Source: JAAYCB01 sp012744395 (lineage in GTDB: Bacteria; Planctomycetota; Planctomycetia; Pirellulales; Thermoguttaceae). From it: a stretch of DNA of 64,000 nucleotides. A model generated the notes under the pieces. It ran no database searches. It saw only the letters and a list, made by a program, of their open reading frames with translations, and was not told where the DNA came from. The DNA lies in assembly GCA_028703175.1 (NCBI GenBank), contig JAQVNJ010000002.1, forward strand, positions 1-64,000, in the 5' to 3' direction. This document shows positions 33,531-41,544 of this stretch, in pieces. Every line of letters begins with the position of its first letter. Position 1 is the stretch's first letter. The position numbers and the translations under genes were made by a program.

Positions 33531-33728
33531 CCGTCGCTTGGTTTCCTTCCGCTGTCAGAGACAGACTACCGTCCTCGACGCCTCGCAGCAGAGAAATCCG
33601 CGAGGGGCCCGATTTTCACAGGACAACCCAGAAGAGGGTCATGATAAGGAAACGGGCGAGGGAGTGCCAGGGCCCCCGACGTGCCCCCCGGCCGGCAAGA
33701 GTCGCTGGCCGCCGGTCCCCGCGGCGGG

Positions 33729-34442
33729 TCAGGCAACCAGATTCTTCATTTCCCGCACCGCGCGTTCGATTCCGACCATCACGGCGCGGGCGATGATGCT
33801 GTGGCCGATGTTCAGTTCATGCATGCGGTCGATCGTGGCGACCGGAACGACGTTGCGGTAGGTCAGCCCGTGCCCGGCGTGAAGCGCCCTCCCGGAGGCC
33901 GAGACGGCCGCCGCGGCTTGTTTCAATATCTCAAGTTGCCGGGCTTGATCTTGGCCGGGGCGCGCCAGCGAATACCGGCCCGTGTGGAGTTCGACGGCTT
34001 CGACGCCCAGCTTGGCGGCGGCCTCGATCTGCCGGAGGTCGGGATCGAGAAACAGGCTCACCGGCACGCCCGCCCCGTGGAGCCGCTCCACGGACTGGCG
34101 AACGCGATCCAACTGGCCCGCCACGTCCAACCCCCCCTCGGTCGTGACTTCCTCGCGCCGCTCGGGCACCAGCGTGGCCTGGTCCGGCCGGACTTCGCAG
34201 GCGATTTGCGTGACCTGTTCGTCGCACGCCATCTCCAGATTCAGTTTCACGCAGACGGTCTCGCGGAGAATCCGCAGATCGCGGTCTTGAATGTGCCGCC
34301 GGTCTTCGCGGAGATGGATCGTGATGCCATCGGCCCCTCCCAACTCGACCAACGCGGCGGCCCAGACGGGATCCGGCTCATACGTGCGCCTTGCCTGGCG
34401 GATCGTGGCCACGTGATCGATGTTCACACCAAGCTCTGCCAT
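33729..34442 (-). CDS. pdxJ: pyridoxine 5'-phosphate synthase
   Basis: 237 residues from the ATG (MAELGVNIDHVATIRQARRT); gaggag lies about 11 nt upstream, which excludes the GTG at 34454. Motifs: LVELGGADGITIHLREDRRHIQD, LNLEMACDEQVTQIA, VPERREEVTTEGGLDV, LFLDPD, AVELHTGRYS, ALHAGHGLTYRNV and LNIGHSIIARAV. It condenses 1-deoxyxylulose 5-phosphate with 3-amino-2-oxopropyl phosphate in vitamin B6 synthesis. Confidence 0.96.
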   Translation of the reverse strand: MAELGVNIDHVATIRQARRTYEPDPVWAAALVELGGADGITIHLREDRRHIQDRDLRILRETVCVKLNLEMACDEQVTQIACEVRPDQATLVPERREEVTTEGGLDVAGQLDRVRQSVERLHGAGVPVSLFLDPDLRQIEAAAKLGVEAVELHTGRYSLARPGQDQARQLEILKQAAAAVSASGRALHAGHGLTYRNVVPVATIDRMHELNIGHSIIARAVMVGIERAVREMKNLVA

Positions 34443-34639
34443 GACACCATCCACTCCTCGAAAAAAGCACAGAATCGCCCCAGCGACGCGACTGACGCGG
34501 GAATCGTCTCCCGCGGAAGATTGGCGTTTGACCGTTCGCCATCCGGTGACGACCCGATTATACCCCCGCCCCCGGAACCATCAAGCGGCCCGGCTGCTCG
34601 GCGCGCCGAGCGGCCGCGCCGCCGCCACGCCGCCGCTGT

Positions 34640-36346
34640 TCAGAACTGGTTCCGGACGCCGTTGCCCCGCGCGTCGGCGGTCTTCCCGTCGAAGATCGTC
34701 CAGACCGGGATTTCCTCCCGCAGCCGCTGGACGAGCTCCTTCAGCCGGGCTTCCTTTCGCTCGGCCAGCATTTTCTCCCGGATTTCCGCCTGGGTCTCTT
34801 CGAACGGCGTTCGGTGAGCGTCTTCCCGCTCGATCACGCGGACGATATGGAAGCCTTCTTCGTCCTGGAGAATCCGGCTCAGCTGGCCGGGCGGAAGGGT
34901 GAACAATGCCTGGTCGAGCAGGGCGGACTTCAAGCTCCCCCGGGTGATCCAGTCGCGCTGGCCGCCGCGCATCGCCGTGGCTCCTTCAGATCGCTGCCGG
35001 GCGACATCGGCAAACGGGCGCCCCTGCATCACCTCGTTGCCCATCGCCGCAATCAGTTGCCAGGCCTCGCGCTTGTCGGGATGGCGGCTGAACTTCACCG
35101 CCAGGTGCTCCCAGCGAACCCGCGCCGGGTGCTCGTAGTCCTCCGCGTGCTCCTGGTAATACGCCAGCAGTTCGTCGTGGCGGATCTGCTCCTCTTCCTT
35201 GCGGAGCATTTCGACGACCCATTGCTGGGCAATCGCCTTCTCGATGAACGCTCGTTTCTCCCGCTCCAACGAGGTGCCCCACTGGCCGAGTTGCGCCTCC
35301 AGCTCGCGCCGCGAGGCAAGCTTCAACTCCTTCATCCGGTTGGCGACTTCGACTTCGGCGAACCGATTGGATAAGTGCTTGCTGATGTTCTCGATCGCTT
35401 CGGGTGGCAAGGTTCGCTTGGCGTCGACGTAGATCAGTTTCAGATCGATCTGACTCTGGAGCAGCTGCCGGACGAGCAGCTCCCGCTGCCTCTCCAACTG
35501 ATCCGCGGGAATCTTATCGAGCCCCTTGACCGTGCTCAGCTTCTCGTTGATTTTCGGCAACACCTCGCTGCCCAAGACAACTTCCGAGCCGACCCTGGCC
35601 AGGACCTGGGCGCCCTCGCAGAGCGTCAGATCGGCTACCGGGTCGGGGCCCTCCAGTTCCGCCCCCGGCAGCGGTTCCGGGTGGCCCGCCGCCTGCGTTT
35701 GACCTCGCGCTTCCGGCATCTCTTGCCGCGGCGGCGCCGAGGCGACGTGCGGATCGCCGGGACCGTAGTGCGGCGGCTGGCCGACCGGCCACGCGACTGG
35801 CTGCCCAACTGGTTGTGCGACTGGTTGGCCAACTGGCTGCGCGACTGGTTGCGCGATTGGTTGGCCGACGGGCTGCGCAATGGCCGGGGGATTGGCGACG
35901 GCCAACGGCGGCGCCGCCTGCTCCGCCGTCCAGGGGGCCACGCGGGGCATCGTGGGGCGAAGGGGGTTGCTGGTCTGCTGTTGCGGGTAGGCGTCTCGGA
36001 TCGGATCAGCGCGAAGCGCAGCGGCGGTATCGACCGGCGGCGGTGCTGCGCTGTAGGCCGGATCGCGCGAATCCTGGCCGGGCCCGGCCAGGATTCGGGG
36101 GGCCGTGACCACTTCGGGCGCCGGGAGAGCCGCCGCGTAAGGGCTGGCCGGCGCGGAACCGCCCGGCATCTCGACCGCTCGGCGCTCGTCGGCAAACGCG
36201 CTGGCGGCCCGCAGCACGTCCGTGGCCACCGCGGCGCCCCACTGGTGCGCCAATTGGAGACATTGCCGCGCTTCCTTGGGGTGCAGGTAGACGCCGACCG
36301 CCAGGGCGATCGCAGTCCAGAGCAGGATGGGATAGGTCTGTCGCAT
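34640..36346 (-). CDS. SurA/PpiC-like peptidyl-prolyl isomerase with Pro/Gln repeat
   Basis: 568 residues from the ATG at 36346 (MRQTYPILLWTAIALAVGVY), a membrane anchor or signal. A long low-complexity region follows, with about seven imperfect repeats of QPVGQPVAQP (DNA about 35780-35880). A SurA-like helical part (VLPKINEKLSTVKGLDKIP, QSQIDLKLIYVDAKRT) comes next, then one parvulin domain (VRWEHLAVKFS, GQRDWITRGSLKSALLDQAL, GFHIVRVIEREDAH) and a helical end. It is a periplasmic or cell-envelope folding factor. A TATAAT sits in the 101-bp gap behind mfd, so it may have its own promoter. Confidence 0.85.
   Translation of the reverse strand: MRQTYPILLWTAIALAVGVYLHPKEARQCLQLAHQWGAAVATDVLRAASAFADERRAVEMPGGSAPASPYAAALPAPEVVTAPRILAGPGQDSRDPAYSAAPPPVDTAAALRADPIRDAYPQQQTSNPLRPTMPRVAPWTAEQAAPPLAVANPPAIAQPVGQPIAQPVAQPVGQPVAQPVGQPVAWPVGQPPHYGPGDPHVASAPPRQEMPEARGQTQAAGHPEPLPGAELEGPDPVADLTLCEGAQVLARVGSEVVLGSEVLPKINEKLSTVKGLDKIPADQLERQRELLVRQLLQSQIDLKLIYVDAKRTLPPEAIENISKHLSNRFAEVEVANRMKELKLASRRELEAQLGQWGTSLEREKRAFIEKAIAQQWVVEMLRKEEEQIRHDELLAYYQEHAEDYEHPARVRWEHLAVKFSRHPDKREAWQLIAAMGNEVMQGRPFADVARQRSEGATAMRGGQRDWITRGSLKSALLDQALFTLPPGQLSRILQDEEGFHIVRVIEREDAHRTPFEETQAEIREKMLAERKEARLKELVQRLREEIPVWTIFDGKTADARGNGVRNQF
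35780..35890 (-). repeat. in-gene tandem repeat encoding QPVGQP/QPVAQP
   Basis: Imperfect 12-bp-period DNA repeats (ttggccgac, ttgcgcgac types) encode alternating QPVG and QPVA tetrads, giving a flexible Pro-rich linker between the membrane anchor and the chaperone part. Confidence 0.75.
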
Positions 36347-36432
36347 CACGAAACGTTGTCCGCCTCCGGGCAAGTCGAAATGGGCCCCATGCGCGGGCCG
36401 CACACGTTGCGCCCCCAGACAAGCGAGGCGGG

Positions 36433-36438
36433 ATTATA
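36433..36438 (-). promoter_or_regulatory. candidate -10 box (TATAAT) upstream of the PPIase gene
   Basis: A perfect TATAAT on the minus strand, 87 nt before the start at 36346 and just after the mfd stop. No -35 match at 16-18 nt. Confidence 0.35.
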
Positions 36439-36447
36439 GGGACAACC

Positions 36448-39400
36448 TCACCTGGACTGCAACAGCGATTTGATCCGGAAGATGATTTCGTCGGACGTCG
36501 CAACCTTCTGCGGGAGAAGAAGATACGCCGTCTTGCCGTCCGCCACCCGCAAGGCCTTGCCGGCAATCGAGGCGAGTTTTCGGATCGCGGCTCCGTCCGC
36601 ATACCCAAAAACCACGTAGGGGCCCTCCAAGCGGACGGAATGGATTCTCCAGCGGTGCGCCGCAATCCGCAGCTCGGCGAGCCGCAGAAGCCGCTCGGCC
36701 GCCGCCGGCAGGGGCCCGAACCGGTCGAGCAATTCCAGGCGAAAGTCCTCCAGTTGGTGATCCTCGGCGACCCGGGCGAGACGCCTGTAGAGATCGATCT
36801 TCAACCGCATGTCGGGCACGTAGGTCCGGGGCAGGAACGCCTCGCTGGGCAGGTCGAGATCGACGTCGACCTCGGTTCGGAGGGGCATCTGTTTGTGGTG
36901 CCGCACGGCCCGCTCGAGCAGGTCGCAGTACAGTTCGTAGCCGACCATCGCGATATGGCCGCTCTGCTGGGTCCCCAGGATGTTGCCCGCGCCGCGAATC
37001 TCCAGGTCGCGCATCGCCACCGCGAAACCCGCGCCGAGATCGCTGAATTCCTCGATCGCCTTCAAACGCCGCGCCGAATTGGGCGTGATGTGCTTGTTCG
37101 GATCGATCAGCAGGTAGCAGTAGGCGCGGTGCTTGTAGCGCCCCACGCGGCCGCGCAACTGGTGGAGGTCGGCCAATCCGTAACGATCCGCTTCATCGAT
37201 GAAGATCGTGTTGGCGTTGGGGATGTCCAGGCCGCTTTCGACAATCGTCGTGCTCAGCAGGATGTCGAACTCGTGGTGCACGAAATCGAGCATCACCCGT
37301 TCGAGCTGATGCTCCGGCATCTGCGCGTGGCCGATGGCCAGCGATGCCTCGGGGACGATCCGGCGGAGGGTGCGGGCCACGCGCTCGATGTCGCTGACCC
37401 GATTGTGGACGAAGAACACCTGGCCCTGGCGGCTTAACTCGCGGAGGATCGCGTGCCGGAGGATTTCGGAATCGAAACGAGTCACCCGTGTCTCGATGGC
37501 CAGCCGATCCTGGGGCGGCGTTTCGAGGTTCGAGATGTCGCGGATTCCCAGCAGCGACATGTGCAGGGTCCGCGGAATCGGCGTGGCCGTCATCGTGAGC
37601 ACGTCGACAATCTGCCGCAGGGCCTTGAGCCGCTCCTTCACATCGACCCCGAAACGCTGTTCCTCGTCGATGATCACCAGGCCGAGGTTGTGGAAGTGGA
37701 CGTCCGGCTGCGCCAGGCGGTGCGTGCCGATCACGATGTCGATCTTGCCCAACGTCAACTGCTCGATCGTCCGGGCCTGCTGCTTCCGCGTGGCGAAGCG
37801 GCTCAGCACGGCGATTTCAAAGGGATACTCGGCCATCCGCGCCGAGAAGGTCCGGTAGTGCTGTTCGGCGAGCACGGTGGTCGGCACGAGGATCGCCACC
37901 TGGTAGCCCGCTTCAACCGCCTTGAACGCCGCCCGCATCGCGATCTCGGTCTTGCCGAATCCGACGTCGCCGCAGAGCAACCGATCCATCGGCCGCCGCC
38001 GGGTCATGTCTTCCTTCACCGCGTCGATCGTCGCCAGTTGGTCGGCGGTCTCCTGGTAGGGGAACGACGCGTCGAACTCCCGCTGCCACCCGGTGTCGGG
38101 TGGAAAGGCGATGCCCGGCCGCGCCGCCCGCAGCGCCTGCAACTGGATCATGTCCGCCGCCAGATCGACCACGGCGCTCTCCACCGCCGACCTCTGGCGA
38201 ACCCATTGCCGGCCGCCGAGCCTGGCCAACCGCGGCCGGCTTTTCGCCCCGCCGACGTATTTCTGAACCAGCCCGATCTTGGACGCCGGCACATAGAGCT
38301 TCGTCGACTCCTGGAACTCGAGCACGAGGTGTTCTTCCACGCGCTCTCCCTTTTCCAGCAGTTTCATTCCCCGGTAGCGGGCAATCCCGTGGGCGACGTG
38401 AACCACCAGGTCGCCTTCGCGGAGGTCGACAAAGCTGTCGATCGCCTTGCCCAATCGCCGGCGGACCGGCCGGCGAATCTCGCCGCGGCGGAACAGCTCG
38501 CCGCTGGAAAGCAGCAGGACCTGGGCGCTCGCCAGCCGGAACCCCTCCCGCAACTCCCCGCGGGCGAAATGCAGCCTGCCCTCGCCGGCCAGCCGCGTGG
38601 AACCGAACACGTCGGCCAGCCGCCTGGTCTCCGCCTCCGTGGGGCAGATCAGGAACACTTCCTGCGCGAAGCCGATCGCATCCAGCTCTTCCCGGACCTT
38701 GCCGGTGTCGCCGCTGAACCGCTCGACCGACTCGATCTTCAGCCGGCACGTCGCCTCCAGGCTGCTTGCGGCGATGGCCGACGCGGTGGCCGACGGAAAA
38801 CGCACGACTTGCCCCAGCACGCTCGCCAGGCCGTGCAGCACATCCGGCCGTTCCACTCGCCCCGCGTAGTGACGCCCGGCCTCCTGCATCTCCTCCGGCT
38901 CGACGAGCAGGAACCAGCTCTCCGCGGGCAGGTGGTCCGCCAGGTGCCCCTCGTACCGGGCCGTCGGGCTGAGCATCGTCAGATCGATCCGCTCGAGCGT
39001 TGCCAGACTCCGCTGGCTGGCGATCTCGAAGCGGCGGAGGGACTCGACCTGGTCGCCGAAGAACTCCACCCGAACCGGGTCTTGCCAGTCCGGGGCGAAG
39101 ATGTCGAGCAGGCCGCCGCGGACGGCAAACTCACCCGGCAGCTCAACGGCGGATGTGCGATGAAACTCGTTCTCAACCAGCCAGCGGGTGAGGTCCTCGA
39201 CGCCGATCCGTGCGCCGGTGCGAATCGCCCATGTCTGCATCGCCAAGGACTTGCCGCTGGGCACCGGCTGCAAGAGAGCGGCGATGCTGGTCACCACGAC
39301 GGGCGGAGCAGCCGAACCGCCGAGCCGCTTGAGGAGTCGAATCCGCTGGCCGAACACCTCGTCGAGCAGCAACCGGTCTCCCGAGAGGGCCTCCAACGCC

Positions 39401-39681
39401 GGAAATCGCTCCGCGGTCCGCTTGCTGAAGAGGGTGAAATCGTCGAGCAGATCATCGGCCAGGTCCTCGGTTGGGCAGACCACAACCAGCGTCCGCCCAC
39501 AGCGGTTTGCCAGCGCCGCCGCCAACAGCGCGCAGGAAGACCCCCAGACTCCGTCGAAAGTGCCCGCGTGACCCATCTTGAGTTCGCGGATCACCCCTTC
39601 GAAGGCGTCTTGCTCCGCTAGATGTCCGACCAGCCCCATGAGCCGGTCCGACGGGCTGAGAGAAAGCTCGGCATCGGCCAT
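36448..39681 (-). CDS. mfd: transcription-repair coupling factor Mfd
   Basis: A 1077-residue protein of full length. The N-terminal UvrB-like domains include the degenerate P-loop region (HAGTFDGVWGSSCALLAAAL). The RNA polymerase-interacting domain starts at LREGDLVVHVAHGIARYRGM. Translocase motifs: CGDVGFGKTEIAMRAAFKA (Walker A), IIDEEQRFGV, TMTATPIPRTLHMSL, and VESGLDIPNANTIFIDEADRYG to LRGRVGR. A TRCF C-terminal domain follows. It removes stalled RNA polymerase from lesions and recruits UvrA. Confidence 0.97.
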   Translation of the reverse strand: MADAELSLSPSDRLMGLVGHLAEQDAFEGVIRELKMGHAGTFDGVWGSSCALLAAALANRCGRTLVVVCPTEDLADDLLDDFTLFSKRTAERFPALEALSGDRLLLDEVFGQRIRLLKRLGGSAAPPVVVTSIAALLQPVPSGKSLAMQTWAIRTGARIGVEDLTRWLVENEFHRTSAVELPGEFAVRGGLLDIFAPDWQDPVRVEFFGDQVESLRRFEIASQRSLATLERIDLTMLSPTARYEGHLADHLPAESWFLLVEPEEMQEAGRHYAGRVERPDVLHGLASVLGQVVRFPSATASAIAASSLEATCRLKIESVERFSGDTGKVREELDAIGFAQEVFLICPTEAETRRLADVFGSTRLAGEGRLHFARGELREGFRLASAQVLLLSSGELFRRGEIRRPVRRRLGKAIDSFVDLREGDLVVHVAHGIARYRGMKLLEKGERVEEHLVLEFQESTKLYVPASKIGLVQKYVGGAKSRPRLARLGGRQWVRQRSAVESAVVDLAADMIQLQALRAARPGIAFPPDTGWQREFDASFPYQETADQLATIDAVKEDMTRRRPMDRLLCGDVGFGKTEIAMRAAFKAVEAGYQVAILVPTTVLAEQHYRTFSARMAEYPFEIAVLSRFATRKQQARTIEQLTLGKIDIVIGTHRLAQPDVHFHNLGLVIIDEEQRFGVDVKERLKALRQIVDVLTMTATPIPRTLHMSLLGIRDISNLETPPQDRLAIETRVTRFDSEILRHAILRELSRQGQVFFVHNRVSDIERVARTLRRIVPEASLAIGHAQMPEHQLERVMLDFVHHEFDILLSTTIVESGLDIPNANTIFIDEADRYGLADLHQLRGRVGRYKHRAYCYLLIDPNKHITPNSARRLKAIEEFSDLGAGFAVAMRDLEIRGAGNILGTQQSGHIAMVGYELYCDLLERAVRHHKQMPLRTEVDVDLDLPSEAFLPRTYVPDMRLKIDLYRRLARVAEDHQLEDFRLELLDRFGPLPAAAERLLRLAELRIAAHRWRIHSVRLEGPYVVFGYADGAAIRKLASIAGKALRVADGKTAYLLLPQKVATSDEIIFRIKSLLQSR

Positions 39682-39834
39682 GATGTGCGGCCTATTTTAT
39701 CGCTTGTCCATCCGGCAAAGAAGCCCGGTGCCCGGGCGGATGGCGCGGCCGCTCGGCCGCAAGAGCGAGAAAACGCAGCAGAAGGCGACTTGGCCGTCGG
39801 CCGCTGGACAAGGGATTGGTGGACGGGCCGGCCG

Positions 39835-40332
39835 TCAGACTTTCGAACGCTGCGCCTGCTCCTGGCCGATCATCTCCAGGTCGCGTTCGAAGAAATGGAT
39901 CGCTTCGGTAGGCGTGAGATTGAAGATCGCACGGCCCTCCGTATTCCATCGCCGGCCGTCAAAACGAAACACGGCCGTGGCGTCGCAGCAGGAATCCCCC
40001 AGGGCGCTGTCGACGAGCATCGGGTCGGCCGGCGTTTCGAGACGAATCCGCACGGCGACGAAAGCCGACAACTCGCCCGAGGTGCGACTCCTCGCGTAGG
40101 CCACATCGTCGTCGAACCAGCAGTCGTTCCAACGCGCGTCTTCAGGGCGATTGGGCATCATCCCCAGGCTGAGGAATTTCGCCTCCAGCCGCTCGCGTTG
40201 CCAATGGAAGTCGCGCCGGGCCTCGGCCAGACGGTTCTCTCGCCAACTCAACAACACCGGCCTCCACATCACCGCGACCGCGGTGAAGCCGAGAAGCGCG
40301 ACGCCCAACATGATCCACCAGTATCCGTGCAT
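39835..40332 (-). CDS. membrane-anchored hypothetical protein
   Basis: 165 residues: one N-terminal membrane helix (YWWIMLGVALLGFTAVAVMW), a basic helical segment (SWRENRLAEARRDFHWQRERLEAKF), and a compact region with WNDCWFDDDVAY, LVDSALGDSCCDATAVFRFDG and LTPTEAIHFFERDLEMIGQEQ. Not recognised. The length and ordered composition suggest a real planctomycete family. It is the first gene of the leftward run with mfd, 153 bp away. Confidence 0.6.
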   Translation of the reverse strand: MHGYWWIMLGVALLGFTAVAVMWRPVLLSWRENRLAEARRDFHWQRERLEAKFLSLGMMPNRPEDARWNDCWFDDDVAYARSRTSGELSAFVAVRIRLETPADPMLVDSALGDSCCDATAVFRFDGRRWNTEGRAIFNLTPTEAIHFFERDLEMIGQEQAQRSKV

Positions 40333-40373
40333 CGATCACCCCCGTGACAGACGAAAGGCGGCCTCTTAACCTT

Positions 40374-40402
40374 ATTCTAGAGTGTTTGGCAGCCATTCCG
40401 CA
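40374..40402 (-). promoter_or_regulatory. candidate sigma-70 promoter for the membrane protein gene
   Basis: On the minus strand, ttgcgg and tagaat (40379-40374) are 18 nt apart, about 42 nt before the start at 40332. The -10 is good and the -35 is half-matched. Confidence 0.35.
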
Positions 40403-40476
40403 AGCAAATCTGGTGAATTCCGTCGCGTCGCGGCGAAAACAGCACCCCCTCTTGTTAGCCAAAGGATGATCCCGCG

Positions 40477-41370
40477 ATGAATGCCATTCTGGGAGCACAC
40501 ATGTCGATCGCCGGCGGATATCACTTGGCCGTCGAGCGTGCCCAGGCCGCTGGGTGCCAGTGTCTCCAGATCTTTACGAAGAACAATAATCAGTGGCGTG
40601 CTAAGCCCATTACGCAGGAGCAGGCGGAGCGGTTTCGCCAGGCGGTTCAAGGTTCTTCGATTCGGGCGACTTTGGCCCACGATTCCTATTTGATTAACCT
40701 GGCCAGTCCAGATCGCGTCTTGTGGAAGCGGTCCGTCAACGGCTTCATCGAGGAATTGCAGCGAGCCGACTCGCTCGGAATCCCTTTTGTTGTCACCCAT
40801 CCGGGCGCCCACACGACCGCGTCCGCGGAGCGGGGCCTGCGAAACGTGGTTCTGGCAATCGATGAGATCCATCGGCGGACCGGCGATCTGAAGGCCCAGT
40901 GCCTATTGGAGACGACGGCCGGCCAGGGGACCGCTCTCGGCTGGCGATTCGAGCAACTGGCGGCGATTCTCGACCGGGTCCAACAGCCCGACCGCCTGGG
41001 GATCTGTTTTGACACATGCCATGTCTTCGCGGCGGGCTATCCCCTGGCGGAAAAGAAGGATTATCGGGCGACGATCCGCCAGTTCGATCGCTCTGTCGGC
41101 ATCGAGCGGATTCGCGCCTTCCACCTGAACGACAGCCTGCGGGAGCTTGGCAGCCGGGTGGACCGCCACGCCCACATCGGACGCGGGAAGATCGGCCTGG
41201 CGGCGTTCCGCAATCTGCTCGCGGACCGGCGGTTTCGCGGGGTCCCGATGTATCTGGAGACGCCCAAGGGCAAGGAACACGGCCAGGACCTCGATCGGAT
41301 CAATTTGGAGACGCTCCGCGGCCTGAACGGGCCCGATCCGCGGCCGGCTGGACCGCTCGCTTCCAGTTGA
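40477..41370 (+). CDS. nfo: deoxyribonuclease IV (AP endonuclease)
   Basis: A 297-residue family-2 AP endonuclease. Features: GAHMSIAGGYHLAVERAQAAGC, LQIFTKNNNQW, VTHPGAH, LLETTAGQGTALGWRFEQL (metal Glu), GICFDTCHVFAAGY, FHLNDSLRELGSRVDRHAHIGRGKIG and LETPKG. Zn ligands His and Glu are all retained. It cleaves abasic sites in base-excision repair. Confidence 0.96.
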   Translation: MNAILGAHMSIAGGYHLAVERAQAAGCQCLQIFTKNNNQWRAKPITQEQAERFRQAVQGSSIRATLAHDSYLINLASPDRVLWKRSVNGFIEELQRADSLGIPFVVTHPGAHTTASAERGLRNVVLAIDEIHRRTGDLKAQCLLETTAGQGTALGWRFEQLAAILDRVQQPDRLGICFDTCHVFAAGYPLAEKKDYRATIRQFDRSVGIERIRAFHLNDSLRELGSRVDRHAHIGRGKIGLAAFRNLLADRRFRGVPMYLETPKGKEHGQDLDRINLETLRGLNGPDPRPAGPLASS

Positions 41371-41544
41371 TTGCAATCCTCGTTGCCCAGTGGTAGACTT
41401 CGTGGGTCGGGGCTGGCGGATTCCCGCCTCCCCCGCGCTGCCGAATGTCGACCAGCGCGGCGTCCCGGTCGCCCGCGGTTCGCCCCGGCCGGCCCGGTGC
41501 GCCGCTTGGGCGGATACTGAGCACGCTTTTCCCGTCGTTTGGCC

